64,000 nucleotides of DNA from positions 1,899,501-1,963,500 of the forward strand of contig JAKOON010000032.1 in NCBI GenBank assembly GCA_022577435.1, written 5' to 3'. Below are positions 1 through 12,839 of this stretch, in pieces. The number at the start of each line of letters is the position of its first letter. The first letter of the stretch is position 1. A program made the position numbers and the translations under genes. The notes beneath the pieces are model-generated. The model saw only the letters and a list, made by a program, of their open reading frames with translations, searched no databases and was not told the origin of the DNA. The stretch comes from Embiotoca jacksoni. Lineage: Eukaryota; Chordata; Actinopteri; Embiotocidae.

Positions 1-402
1 CTTCGACCTCCAGGCGAACCCGAGCAGAAGACGCAGCAGCCGGCCGAAGAGCGAAGAGCGAAGAGCCGCAATAGGAAGAAGAAGAAGCCCTTTAATTTTT
101 AAACAGCAGCTGGTCGGCTAAGCTAGCAAACCACCGTATCTCTGCTTCCCCTTTCAGAGGTCGAGATCAACTCAAAACTCGACAAAAACGCCTCCTTTTA
201 AGTCAACTGAACTAAAAACACGCACAGAAACATGTGTGGGCTTCAACGCGTTGAAAGGAAACGCTTTGCATACTTTCCGCGACTGCAGGGAAAACTTCCA
301 TCAATCATCTCCGGTGAAGATCCAGCAGCGCAGCGCAGCCTCCGAGACAGTCCGCCGTGTTGTTGGCAAAAAGCTTCGTTTAGACAGAAATGTTCCACTT
401 AC
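1..402 (-). other. Start of zswim5 intron 1
   Basis: On the minus strand this is the intron following coding exon 1, beginning with the donor GT at 402-401 and running off the left edge. I see no further exon in it. It is moderately GC-rich near the exon, consistent with the edge of a CpG island. Confidence 0.7.
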
Positions 403-1000
403 CAACTTGTAAAACGTTTTCCACACAGCCGGTCTCTAGTAGCCTGATACCCCGGCGGAAAGGCAGCCCGTCTCCCGTCCCCACTGCTCCGGCTGCCCCC
501 ACGGCAGCCGCTGTACTCGCGGTAGATCCTCCGCCGCCGCCGCCGCCGCCACCGGCGGTGGCAGCTCCGGACCCGGCACCCCCAGTCCCACTGGTTGCCG
601 CGGACGGACCTTCCTCGCCGGCAACTCGGCACTGAAACGAAGAGTACATGCATATCTCCTTTTCGTTGCGGGGAAAAGACCAGTAGACGATGCGGCGCTG
701 GACGGGCTCCGGGATCCGCTCGAAGCGCTCCTCCACTCTCTCGAAGGCCCACTTTTCCGCTACTGCCTTCGCGGCGCAGTCCAGAAGGGACTCCGGGGAG
801 CGATACCGGGAGCTGGGCAACCCGCTGCCGTGGCCGGGCCCCGGGCCGGGACCTCGGGGTGCAGGGCGAAGGCAGGGTCGCTTGCTGGCCGGTGGTAAGG
901 AGAGGAGGGGATGAGGCGGCTGTTCTCTGCGTCCTTCCGCCATGGCGAGCCGATCAACACTGACGAGACGGACGGTGTGCGGACACGGAGCGGCAGCAGG
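400..1000. promoter_or_regulatory. CpG-rich block over zswim5 exon 1
   Basis: CpG dinucleotides are frequent here (many cgg, gcg and ccg runs) and become rare on both sides, where the sequence turns AT-rich. This is the usual look of a CpG-island promoter and first exon of a vertebrate developmental gene. I saw no TATA box upstream of the start. The boundaries are by eye. Confidence 0.65.
403..943 (-). CDS. zswim5: ZSWIM5-like zinc finger SWIM protein, coding exon 1 (partial gene)
   Basis: This is the first coding exon of a ZSWIM5/ZSWIM6-family gene. The family are large vertebrate proteins with a SWIM zinc-binding domain, thought to act as adaptors of cullin-type ubiquitin ligases and linked to neural development. 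The start at 943 (gcc-ATG-g, good Kozak context) gives 180 full residues plus one base. Residues 50-104 form the conserved block from PESLLDCAAK through RIPEPVQRRIVYWSFPR to MYSSFQ. Residues about 105-158 are Gly/Ala/Ser-rich filler, and residues about 159-180 are the conserved FRRGIRLLETGCVENVLQV end. A consensus splice donor (G|GTAAGT) follows at 402-401. The LLDCAAK and MYSSFQ wording fits my recollection of ZSWIM5 better than ZSWIM6. The SWIM domain lies in later exons beyond the left edge. The Met at 1120 in the same frame has no family similarity upstream of residue 1 and was not used. Confidence 0.88.
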
Positions 1001-1011
1001 AAGCCGACAGC

Positions 1012-1043
1012 GCACACACTCACACACACAAACACACACACAC
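1012..1043. repeat. (CA)n microsatellite in zswim5 5' flank
   Basis: An imperfect CA run about 70 bases upstream of the zswim5 start codon. If the leader reaches this far it would be transcribed as a GU repeat in the 5' UTR. Confidence 0.85.
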
Positions 1044-1171
1044 GTTGAGCCGCGAGTGTCAAACCAAACAAGATCTCCAGCAACACTTCCGATCCAAACC
1101 TCCGAAATAAAACACCCCAAACAACAAGAAGAGTTAACAGCCTCTTGTATTAAAAAAAAACAAACGAAAAC

Positions 1172-1347
1172 TTTGCACTATTGTTTAGTTAGTTTTAATT
1201 TAATTATTCTATTTGATTTTATTCTATTTATTGTATATACTGTGCATTTTTATATTTAATATTTTGTACTGCTATTGTATTGCTTTCCTGTATCTATAAA
1301 TGCTGCTGTAGTGAAAAAAAAGTCCCCTTGGGGATCAATAAAGTAAC

Positions 1348-1407
<60 letters not shown>
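1172..1407 (+). mobile_element. Rex1-type LINE, 3' end only, with (TATC)n tail
   Basis: The 3' untranslated end of a Rex1-like (CR1 clade) retroposon. The block 'aaatgctgctgtagtg', followed by 'ccccttggggatcaataaag' and a (TATC)n tail at about 1349-1407, matches in order the ends of the minus-strand copies near 33.0 kb and 59.85 kb. No reverse transcriptase remains, so the copy is strongly 5'-truncated, as is usual for LINEs. It lies about 230-460 bases upstream of the zswim5 start codon. Confidence 0.82.
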
Positions 1408-2818
1408 GTTAAAGGACAAAGCTTTGAGTTAAATTTAGCTCACATAGCATGGCCGAGATTTCTAGCCATCACAAACAATCTGAAGAAGTTTGTCTTAAGA
1501 TCCAATACTGTTTGTTCCCATTGATATTTATATTTTATTATAGAAACCAAGCCCTTATACCATATATTGAAATGTGTACCAGTTGCTAAAGTGATAAAAA
1601 AAATTTTTTTAAAAACCCTCCTGTATGTGTTGTTTGTGCTGTTTGTAGTCACACGCACCACACTGCTGTATTTAATATGTTTACATGTCTTTTTCATACA
1701 TTGCCAAGTGCCCCTTCTGGAGACCTAGTTTGAACATATAATCCATGTTTTCACATCTGTTAATAATGGGTAATGATAAATGTATGCAGTGCATCAATGA
1801 TAAATGGTTAGTTAGACATACGTCTCATTTCTGAGGATGTTGTACCTGGCTAATAATCACTGTAAGGCTAAGATTAAGATTTAAAAATGTTTTGAAAAAA
1901 AGATATAATTTTCAATTGTTGTGCTATAACCAGAGTAATTCGCTGTCTATCAAATGGGTGTATTACCAACAATGGTGACTCACAATCAGCCTTGTTTCTC
2001 ATAATTTATGTTACTGTCTGTCATCCTAAGATTTTCCAACTTCTGAAATCAACCAATTTCAGCCACTTTAAGTAATGAATTTAAGGTCAGTCACGATTTC
2101 AGGTTCATATAATTCATTCCTCTTAATTATTCATTATTTTGTTATTATTTAGATACATTACCTCCATAAAAAAGTGGCTAGTTATTAGTTCAATAATTAG
2201 TTCAATACAGAATATTGGTTAATGCTGATTATCACCACCATGTCACATACAAAATTAGCCATTCAGACCTGATATGTGACCCACTGATTTCACACCGTAA
2301 CAGTATTTTCTATCATTAATATATAGCTTTAATTCAGTTGTTTGCCTTTTCTCCAAACCTGGAGGAATGTCCTCTTATTGAGTTTTACACCGCTGCAGCT
2401 ATTTGGCCATCTTCTGTTGGAGTCCAGACTATTATGGCACATCATGTCTCGTCTCCACAGCCGGGGTTTCCAGAGTTTCATGAACTATAGCTGCTGTATT
2501 TTATTTTATTTATTTATTTATTTTTTTTCAAACTGCATTCTGGTTCATAGGAAATGACAAGAATGTCTCTCTACCACCTAATTTCAAAATATACTCGTTT
2601 TTAGTAGTGAGGCTCAGATAAAGCTCCAGCATCCCACTAGATATATAAACCTTATTAGAGGTGAATAGTGGTCCCATTCCTGCCGTGATATTGGTACTGA
2701 CACTCTCATATGGTGTCTAAAATGTGCTCCACTCTGTTTGTCTTCTATTTTGAAATTCAAACATCCTGACTTCCTGTCTCTGTGCCTGTAGGTCTGTGTG
2801 ACTTGATGCAAGAGAGCA

Positions 2819-2858
<40 letters not shown>

Positions 2859-5800
2859 GGGTCAGTAGATTGATAGGTGGAGAGTGCTGTGCATCACTAA
2901 CCAACACCATAACAAAACACTCCAGTCTCTGATCAGCATGTTGTGTCAGGTTCAGCTCCCAGATTTGCTCTGTTATGTTCAAACGTTCTCTTTTATTTAA
3001 ATGATTGGGTGTTAGTCATTGAAAGCAAGTAAAAGCAGAGATATGATAAATAATCCATAAATCAAATGGATTACATATATGCACTACTCTGATTGAAGTT
3101 TTGCTGTGATTTTCCAGAATCATTAGCTGTTCTTAAATTCTTTTTTTTTTTAAAGCGCTTTTTTGCTTCACTCTTCCTCTTGAAACGACTGAAGGTCCTT
3201 GACATGTGCGCATTTTAGAAAACGATCCTAGCTCCTCCTCATGAATAACAAAGTTAATTACGTTCTCACCATTATGTGTCCTATAAATATCAATTACCTC
3301 TGGTCAGCTAATACACATTCATTTGAATAGGTGCAGCTCAGAGCCTGCTTTCCACAGCAGGACACAGAGGGTTTAACTTGATACTGAGGCTCAAGCTTAA
3401 TTCACAACAGAATGAACCCTGCTGCTCATTTACCTGAGGAACTACCTGCATGTGAAAGACTTTAAAATGCAATTTCGCAGAGCAAAATCCAAAAAGAAAA
3501 TGTATTTAGAGAAAAGGAATACAATGCGGCTTTTTGACCTCTTAAAGTTGGATAAATGACAAACATAGTCTCTTTTTTTGCCAAAGCAGAATTTGTTGCA
3601 TTTGTGGGTCTCCTTGTGTATTTTTGTGTACACTTGCGTGTGTGTTTATTCGATGGTAGGATCCTCATGTGAATGCAGCAGTCCACTGGTGTCAAATAGA
3701 GGGAATAGTGACAGGCTGACAATCTGCCGTGGAGCAGGCAACACCACTTTCCTAGATGACAAGATATGTCGGATGTTCCTGAAGGAGACGTTGAATGAAT
3801 CTTCCCTCTGAAAGAAGAAGGAGAATACTCTGCAGTCACTCAGCCCCCGCGGAGGGACTTTCACCAGGCTGACGACAAGCAGAAATTCAATGGGTGAAAA
3901 CACTCTTTCAAGTCAGCTCCACGTGGATGAAAAATATGTTATTTAGTGAGTCACTTCATATTAGTATCTCAGGCCACCACCTTTCTATATACCAATAAGT
4001 TAACTTTTACTGTAAACATAGACAGGGAGATTTATATGATTTGGACAGTTGCCTATCGAGATTATGCTTCACGATGTGCAAAAGAGCAAAAACATGTTAC
4101 ATCATGATGTCCCTGAGACATTTGAAGGGGTGTCGGATGGAAGACATGCTAAAGGGTGGAGGGATGTGCTGTGCATCACTTCTTGTATTACTTGTAGTGC
4201 TTTCTTGTGTCTTTGTGAACGACATGCACATTTCAAGGAAGACCTCAAGAAAAGTACTCAATGGATAATCATGTCAAACTCTCGTGACCTTCCTCTGAAC
4301 CAGAGCTACATGTGGGCCTGACGCTGTATGGATGTATGTATTCAATTTAGGAATCTGATTGAAATGAATGCTTACCACAAATAAACTTGACTCAACACTT
4401 TTGAAGCTGATTGAAGAGCAAACACTTTTTGCAGTAATGGTCACGTGAAGAACATACTGTGATGAGAACTGACAATTGGCTGGAATGGATTCACACCGTG
4501 AGTTGCCTTTAAGGACTCTGTGTATTCCACTGAGTACAAACAACGTCAGTTTTACTGGCGTCAGACGTGGCACTCGATGATGAATATAGAAATGTTGTAG
4601 CGCACCCCTGCTGGACTCGTTACTTTGAATGGTTCCTACATTAAGACAGCAGCAGCGGCATTTTGAGGAGCTCCTTCTCTAAGGCAAGAGTACATAGAAG
4701 GATACAAAGCACTTCTTAGAGAAATTGGGTGTGTGATTGCTGCTGTTGGAAAAATTAATCTGAATAGCTGATTGGACCTGGTACATATAAACCACATCAC
4801 TGATTGTATCGGCTTGACTCTACTGGACTCCACTCGCTTTTGGTATCAGGTACTTTTTCGGGATTTTGTTTTTCACTGCAGATAGTACCTCCTCAAGGCG
4901 GCAGCGTTCCTATAGTGGCCAACATGAAACGGCTCTGACATCATTTCTAAAATCCCCTTTCACTTCTACAATAGAAAATTCCACAGACAAAAATTGCTGA
5001 TAAAGTTCAGAGTGGGCTTCTTGTCCCTCCTCAGGACTTCAGTCATGTGAGCATAACTCAGGGGTGAGTTTTGCTCTGAACACACGTCCACTTCCTTGTG
5101 GGAACACATATCTGTGAGGAAACAGAGTTCGACACAAGACCGGCTTCAATAAACTGTCACTGGGTGCAGAACTTGGTGGTGATAGACATTTTTTGGGAGG
5201 GGGCAGTGTTTGTTTTTTGTTTTTTTCAGAAACTGAAATCGGACTTCAGCTAAGCCAAAAAAGAAAATCCCAAAACAACCCAACACACTAATGTTACCTA
5301 ATCATTGTGTCGCGTAAACACAATTTTTGCCCTCTTCTCCTTCTGGCCTGCAAATTTTTCAGACTCTCTGGTTAAAGTCAATCAGTCACCAGCTTCTTTT
5401 CCATTGACAGCATGGCAGGTGTGTCTCAACCTGTGTAAACGAGGAGGCGGGGCTCTGTGTGTAGCCGCCAATCACAACCAATTGAAGAGCAGCCTCCGTT
5501 GACAAAAGTTCCTGCACCAGGAAGTATATTTACACAGAAATGAACTAAATACACTTTGTAAACAGTTGTTTATTGAATGCTCGCAGGCGCTGACAGACTA
5601 CCAGGTGCACCTTACAAAAAAACTATTAGTATATAATTAGTTCATGTTTTATATGTTAAAGTAGTATATTTCTTTCGCTTGATGTTGGTGGGGTTGGCGC
5701 CCCGTATTAACAAACTGCCACTGGTCACAACACAAACCTCTGAAAGTGTGTACCTTTAAATAAAGAGAGTCTGCCGCACTGTGGAAGCTGGCGGTCTGCT

Positions 5801-6154
5801 GTGTTTTTATGTCACTTTTTAGTATCATCTCATGTTGTTTAGATCCCCGACGGAGCCGATACTAAAAATAGTACCAGATACCATCTACAGACAATGGAAA
5901 ACCAAAGTCAAGCTGGACCGGTACTGTCAGTGGAGGAGGGGCCTTAGGTTAGGGATATGTGGTAAGGCAAGCACTTGCCGAATGACTCATGACTGACTAT
6001 GAGTATGTGTTTATCAGTTACAAGAGGCAGCTCTGAAAAAAACCCAAGGGGAGATCAGCTTCCCCTAAATTACCCCTGAAATATTTTGTTACAGATTTTC
6101 AAAATAGCAGTTAAAAAATAGAAGGTACTCCTGTCATTACCAGGCTTCTCACAC
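1408..6154. other. Intergenic, no gene seen
   Basis: AT-rich sequence without a supported coding exon. It holds a (GA)n run at 2824-2855 and scattered short poly(T) runs. Open frames here are short, unconserved and lack splice signals. Confidence 0.6.
2824..2855. repeat. (GA)n microsatellite
   Basis: About 16 uninterrupted GA units. Confidence 0.95.
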
Positions 6155-6199
6155 AAAATGTGTCACTCTGAGACACCAGGTCTCAGAGTGACACATTTT
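6155..6199. repeat. Perfect 20-bp inverted repeat with 5-nt loop
   Basis: The left arm 6155-6174 (begins aaaatgtgtcac) and right arm 6180-6199 (ends gacacatttt) are exact reverse complements over 20 bases, separated by the five bases accag. Pairing stops at both outer ends. The perfection suggests a recent origin or constraint. It is too short for a normal pre-miRNA. Confidence 0.9.
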
Positions 6200-6390
6200 C
6201 TTCCATGTTTGGTGAAAAAAAATGATGCGTGTCGAGTGAATATTGTAGGAGTAGCAGAAGTAAAAGATAATATTTTCTGAAACATTTTTTGCACTCCTCC
6301 CTCTCTGTTGGCGGCACAGACTATGTAAAGATGGCCGTAGTCTGTCAACTTCTCTCATGAGATATAAAGTTGTGATTTACTACAATCAGT

Positions 6391-6720
6391 CCTTCTCATC
6401 AGTGTTCTGGTGGTGCCTCCAGCATAATTTATGAATAATTAGATAATAGCCTTTAAAGAGGGGTATGTTTGGAGGCGTGCTTGGTTTGATTGACAAGCTT
6501 TGGGTGGGTTCCGGTTTCCAGTATAGGTGTATGGAAAGTGTGTTGTTCGGGTTCTCAGTCAGATTCAACCCCTCACTCCTCCCCAGCTCATCCAAATATC
6601 ATCACTTCTGGCTCCAATAAACCAAGATGGCGATGGCCAAAATGCCAAACTCAAAGCTTCAAAGCAGCAGTTCACAAACCAATGGATGACTTCATGGTGG
6701 GTTGCCACTTGGGTGGGAAT
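6391..6720 (+). repeat. Dispersed repeat family A, copy 1
   Basis: First of five related copies in this window. Shared landmarks in order: a 'ctcatcagtgttctgg'-like start, 'gtttgattgaca', 'ataggtg', 'cagtcagattcaaccc', 'agctcatccaaatat', 'cacttctggctcc', 'ccaaaatgccaaactc', 'cacaaaccaatgg'. No protein-coding capacity. The class (SINE or MITE-like) is not resolved. Confidence 0.75.
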
Positions 6721-8499
6721 TATCTGCACTCTGGTTTCCAACATTCAGCCCAATCATTTGAATGGGCATAATGAGATTTATGTATTGTGGTAAAATGGAC
6801 ATAAAACAAGAATACAAGCAATCATCCCAGGCACGAGCTTACCATTTTGACATATAAATGTGGTTTCTATGGCAAATAATGCAGGAATATTTAGGTGACC
6901 AGACCGGTTCAGTGCTCTTGATAAGAGAAAAAAAAGAGTTCTTTTATGCGAGAAAAAGACAGACCTGAGGCACTGAGTATCACTGTCCATTAACTTATAA
7001 TTATCATTTGCTAAATAAAATAAAACCAGCTTAATAGATTTTCCGACAGTCTTGGCTTTCATTCATTCCTAACAAATATATAATTTTTGTTATTCAGTGA
7101 CCTTGCATGGGCAGTTTTACTTCACACAATAATTGACAATTGCACGGGCTGAAAAGATGTTTCATCAGCCTGGGATAAAGCCAATCCACAGATAATGGCT
7201 AATAAAATGTCTGATGAATGGACGCCATGCTTGAAATTAAGCAGACTATCTGTTCTGAAGTTGACTCTTTGGAGACACGTGAGAGACATTAGTCGCTGAG
7301 CACAGAGACAATATCCAGATCTGTGCCTCTCTGTGTATCCCCTTCCCTCTTCTAAAGACTGCTTTTTGGCGTGCAATTATATTGAACAATAGGCCAAAGC
7401 CAATGGAGGATGCAACCCGTTACCATGGAAATGATTATGATGGATTTGTGGATAGACAGAGCAGGTAATTGGAAAAAGATTGATGGGTGACAGGGTGAAA
7501 GAGAGAGGTAGAAAAGGATGGAAAGAGAGAGGGATAAATTACCAAAGCAGCAGTGGGAGGAGAGAAAGTCCTATTACACCCTATCTTTCTGGGATTTACA
7601 ATTATATAATGATGCATCCTCTCTCATCAAGTCAATAGGCAATCACTCTTTCTTGCTCCTGCAGTCACTCCCTCTCCTCTCTTTTCTTCCCCTTGTATTA
7701 GCCCTTCTTTTCCCCCAATATCCTGATTTCTCCTCATCTCCCCTTCTCACTATTTGTCCCTGCTGACTCCAAAGAGAAAAGTGGATCCATTGTGTATAAT
7801 TTCTCTCATTATCACTCAGAGCAGGGAAAGGGTTAGAGAAATCCCCGTGCGAAGCACACATACAGATGCATCCGCACAGGCCGCATCCAGAGAACGTGAA
7901 GACGTGGTGTGTCTGTAATGACGTGCTTTCAGTTCTTGTGGAGGAGCCATGAGGTTACACAGGCTGGTTTATGATTGGAAGGTCACCGATGGGGAGGCAG
8001 AGAAAAGATTAGAAATTATAGTTGAGGGGGATGAAATATGCTATCAACCTGCCCTTGAGCAAGGCAATGAACTCCCTGGTGCCACAGTGAGTCAGCTCAG
8101 AGACCAAAATGTGCACATTGTACTGTTTTTGTCTTAAGCAGCTAACAAAGGTATTGTGCAGAAAATGATTAATGTGAAGCTGTATAATACAATAATTTGG
8201 AGTCCCTGTATAACCACTAAAATAAACTTTAAAATAATAACCTGTCGATGTAAATTTCAGAATTGTTTTAATATTCTGGTATGTACTTAGTTAAACAAAT
8301 AAGGAATATTGCCAATCTATATGAAAAAAACACAAAGACCAGTATATAAACCATGACCAGAGGTGGTGCATCGCATATCACTAAGGCAGGTTATCATTTG
8401 AATTATTTGGTACTAGTTTTAAATTAGGTCATTAAATTACTCCATCCAGACACCATGAATGTCTGAGATATTTTGAACCAAAGCAGTGGACCGGCTGAG
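6721..8499. other. Intergenic, no gene seen
   Basis: No supported exon. It includes a C/T-rich patch at about 7660-7760 and ordinary AT-rich DNA. A 62-codon open frame at 7949-8137 has no recognisable features. Confidence 0.55.
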
Positions 8500-8960
8500 A
8501 TTTAGCCAAGTGGCAACATGCTGTGACGTCATCCATTGGTTTGTGAACTGACGTTTTTGCAGCCTTGAGTTTGGCATTTTGGCTGTCGCCACCTTGTTTT
8601 TTTCTGGAGCCAGAAGTGACCATATTTGAACAAGCTGTTGATGAGTGAATGGTGGATCTGACTGAGAACCCGCGGACACTAACCCCGCCTACCTGGAAAC
8701 GTGACTGCACCCCAGGCATGTCAATCAAACCACTTGTCATTTGTCTGAGGCCTAATATCTAATTAATTATGGGATTATTTTCAGAAGGACCACTGGAATA
8801 CTGATCAGAAGGAATGACTGCAGCTAATGACGCCATAATGAATTATATAAAAAATATATTGATTTTGTTTTTCATTAGAGAAATTGACACTTTTGAATGG
8901 CAGTCTATTGGAGGCAGATGTTTTCTGGAGACTGCCCCTAGCGGCCCTCAGTAGTATTGT
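8500..8960 (-). repeat. Dispersed repeat family A, copy 2 (longer form)
   Basis: Read on the minus strand, it carries the same landmarks as copy 1 and extends further 5', to the 'gactgccattcaaaa' region and the 'ataatcccataatt' block shared with copies 4 and 5. Landmarks: 'catgcctggggtgcagtcac', 'aggtaggcgggg', 'agatccaccattc', 'gtcacttctggctcc', 'cacaaaccaatgg'. Confidence 0.78.
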
Positions 8961-10880
8961 ACTTTAAAGCGCTTAGTTATTGGCTACCCTTTTTAGACCC
9001 AGAGACTACGTCCATTGTTCTACAAATTCAATGGAAAAGAAAACCAGATTGGCCCTTTTTGTTTGTTCAATACTTATAAGAAAAATGATGGCAAATTAAC
9101 TCAAATATTGCAAATATTTTTACTTTTAAACAACATAGGTGGATAAATGTCTATGACTGACTGATCACATTTTCATTTAAATTTTGTGAGGCTGTTTAAT
9201 ATAATGATGTCTATGTGAGATTCAGAATTTTTTTTTATGCGATTTTCTTGCTACAACAATTAATTCATGCAATGCTTTTGTAACTTAGCCAATGTAGCAT
9301 GACGGTTAGGCTAACACACTGTCACATTATTGCGCAAAAGACATTCATGATACTCTTTAAATATAGTCTTTGACTTTGTTTGACCAAAAGCAGATGTAAA
9401 AAATAAAAGCAATAACATCTCCATCATATCCAAGCACCATTCATGCACAACATTCAGCAATCCAACCACAAACACACATGTGCAGACATATTCTCATTTA
9501 TTATGTGGGTATAAAGTTTGTTTTCATACACAATCCCAGCAGGGGTCCATTGCGCAGATGCCAACACTGTGTAGCTTACAAGGGGTCCTCACACAAATAC
9601 TCACAAACACACTCTCTGGGAGAGTTTTGAAGAGTGAGGGGAAAATAGAAATAGATCTGTGTAACCGGTGAAAGCAGGGAGAAAGCAGTGTGAAGACATT
9701 CAACAGACAATGTGTGTGCATGCGTGTGTGTCGTTGGCCTTGACACATGCACACATGTCTTTTGTCTCCCAGAATCTTGCTTACCAAGGGGCTGACAGCT
9801 CGGGAACATGCTTTCCACACCATAAACACTCCACTTGAGTGGTTCATCACTGGTGGACAATAGAGCAAAAATATCCACCTTTCTATCTCTTCCTCCGTCC
9901 CTCTTTTCTTTCTCTCTCTGCACCAACAACTATAATCATTTCAATTATTTTCTACAGCAGTTTTGTCCTTCTCAGCTCTACCGCTTCATTGTCCACTGAT
10001 ATAAAGGCTGCAAATTAAGAGGCAGGAGGCAGAATAGATCTGTGTCTGCACATTATTGTGTTCGGTCAGATGCAAGGTCTCATAAACTCTCACCTGATTT
10101 TTTTAATTAAAGCTCAGTAGATTGTAGTTGCTGAGGGCTGGCTTTGGCCTGCATCAAAACCATAACCAGAGACTAGGAACAGTATTGTTTTATTGTTGTT
10201 GATTATGTTTATGCTTTTTCTCCACACATTATATTACAGTCCAAATCAGAAGAATCCTTGGCAGACCGCTGCAGGTCTTGGTTTTGAAATGTGACTGATC
10301 AAAGTACGATGCTCTGATAATATTGCATTGAAATATAAGGACCTTTAGCCAAAGCTGATTTGACTGTCACCAATATTTTAGTTCTACCTGAAATTGTCGA
10401 ACAAAGAATGATGAAGCAAAAGAGGAAGTAGGGTGGCATAGTTATAGTCACAAAGTCACCACGAGGTGTCCGGGGTTAATGGATGGGTCCACAAAGCACA
10501 AAGACCGCTGTTTGTTTCCAGCATTAAAGGAGTAGTGTGTGGGATGTAGTGGTGTCTAACAGTGAGGTTGTAAATCGTAACCACATAAACACCCCTCACC
10601 TACCATCCCCTTTAAAGCATGTAAAGTATTCTTAGATGGCCAATCTTCAATAGAAAAATGTGGAGTTTCAAGTGGAACTTAAGGACCTATTAAGGACACA
10701 AAATGTGCATCAAGGTCTCAAAACAGAAAATGGCCAAAGTTTTACTCTTGTTTTCAACAGTTAACTGCCTCCAGATTTCTGCATATTTAGGAGAACTGTG
10801 AAAAAACCCCACAAGGTAAGTCTGCAATTGATTGGTACAAGTCAGTGAATGACAGCAGATATAGCTGAAAGCTGTCAAGT
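8961..10880. other. Intergenic with one likely dispersed repeat piece
   Basis: No supported exon. The piece at about 10500-10625 (around 'cacccctcacctaccatccc') resembles a repeat common in fish genomes, recognised from memory only. The rest is unremarkable AT-rich DNA. Confidence 0.45.
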
Positions 10881-10889
10881 TGTGGTTTG

Positions 10890-11420
10890 ATAGGAATTCC
10901 ATTTTCTTCGATTCATTTTAATTCTGCAAAATGTTTTTCTGTCACTTTTATCAAGGATGTCATCCTTAATACCAGCAGGCAGCATCTTCTCTGCTCAGAA
11001 TCAATCAGAAACAATCATACAGAGGTTCACCTGACATGCAATTCAGTCATTGGCTATCACAAAGGATCCTTTTTCATGTCACCTTGGTACCCTCACATCC
11101 CTCTGTGTTATTGCCATTGATGTCTTTCACAGCAATCCCTGTTGAGGTCAGCACTGCTTTTATCAACATCCTTGAAATGTTTCAAAAAGAATATCAGCAC
11201 AATGAAGTTTTTCCCTCATCGTATTCGTGTCCTTGGCAGGCATGTCGTGTCCACCGCTGCAGCTGGTTTGTACTGAGGTCACAAAAACACTTGCAAAAAG
11301 GTGTTGATGTTGACCAAGTGACATAATTTGTAATATTTACTCATGAAGGTTGTTTCTTCCCCGCGCTCCTTTCTGTGCTGCGCTCCGTTTGTGCACAACA
11401 GGAAGAGTTTCACAATTTGT
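10890..11420 (+). mobile_element. Decayed mariner-type transposon, copy 1
   Basis: Read on the plus strand, around 11170-11215 a broken frame gives LEMFQKEYQHNE, resembling the N-terminal LEMLQKAYGNEA-type segment of mariner transposases. The right part, 11270-11420, carries the family's 5'-end block in inverted orientation ('ggtgttgatgttgaccaagt' and 'ccgtttgtgcacaacagga'). Frames are broken throughout and the left border is uncertain. Confidence 0.55.
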
Positions 11421-12621
11421 TTTCTTGTACATCTTGTACGAGCTAGCTCGCCATGAAGTGCCCCTTCCTAACTGATCAGACAAGCTAGGCAACTTACTGC
11501 TACAGTATTTAAAAGTCTTGCACACATATTAAGTGGTGAAAGGGCATAGATTATAAATTAATTTGCATGTTCAAGTGATTTATTTGGATCAGTGAATTAT
11601 CAGAAAAAATAACTTTGATGCCCACCAGGCAAATTCTGTCCTATGAAGGGCTAAAAATGTGTCTGGATGGAGGGCAACGGGTCAAAAATCTATGTTTATG
11701 TTATGGGAAATGACATTTCCTTAACATGTAACATATTTGACAGAAAACTAACATCCTAAATCGAAGATAAAATTTCGGAATAGTTAAAATGCTACTTTTC
11801 AACTGGAAAAAGTAATAAAAGTTATTTTCTCATTTTTGTTAGCAAGTTTTTCAGAATTTTCTCTTGTCAGTTTGCCTCTGCCTCGATCTCTCATCTTCAC
11901 TGGCAGCCCGACGTAGGACACACTAACAGCACATGAACATGAGCACGACAGAGAGAACAATCATTCGTCGTAGATAACACGTAGGACAATATCATTTAAT
12001 AGGGAAGCTTAACAGCACTATGCTGTTCATAGTGCCGTAAATCTCATATGATATACTTTTTAGCAGCACAAAATGTACAGTTCATAGTCATTTCATTTTA
12101 CAGCACTTGAGAATAAGGAGAAAAACCTGAGCTTCCACCGCAATTAGCCTGGCCCCAAATTATGCTGCTCTGCTCTATACATCATCATGCAGATGTGCAA
12201 ATGTAAAAAGTAAACCTTTAAAAGCACATATTCAGTACACTGGCAAATAATTAGGTTTCTCCAGCAGAGATCAGCTTCTGTTACTCATATTCTTTTTATT
12301 CCCTTTAACTTGTTAAGGACGCCAGGTTTCTTATTTACACAACATGTCAGAAATTAGGTTACAGCTGAAAGCCGAGAATAATCCGATTTCTTAAGTGCAT
12401 GTAAACGCTGCGAGTGTGTGACAGAGGCGGATCAGAGCTCTACATTTTGTCAGCCTCGGCACAGAGGTGATGATTAAGACTGAGGTGTTAATAGGCTGCA
12501 GCTACTGGCCAGACAGTGTGTTTGCATGCCTGTGTAATGGGGGAGGGAAAGTGTGCAATCACCTAGCCTGAAACGGACCCATGAGTACACTGTTTGGGCC
12601 TGAAAACACTTCCTGTCCAAA

Positions 12622-12624
<3 letters not shown>
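11421..12624. other. Intergenic, no gene seen
   Basis: No supported exon. The part at 12300-12540 is less AT-biased and free of repeats, but I could not tie it to any function. Confidence 0.5.

Positions 12625-12710
<86 letters not shown>
12625..12710. repeat. (CA)n microsatellite
   Basis: About 43 uninterrupted CA units. The open frames over it (His-Thr repeats) are artefacts. Confidence 0.97.
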
Positions 12711-12712
<2 letters not shown>

Positions 12713-12839
12713 CAGCTGATGAGATGTTTTCTGAAGGACTCCTCCGCCACCAGAGGTGGCACAAGCCTTTTAGCAGCTACTTATGACCCTCCATCCCCGA
12801 CAATACACACTCACAGGCAGGCTCCAGGCAACCAAGCCT

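Noticed and set aside
1..447. 71-codon plus-strand frame opposite zswim5 exon 1
   Set aside because: Antisense to a recognised exon and its intron; no features of its own.
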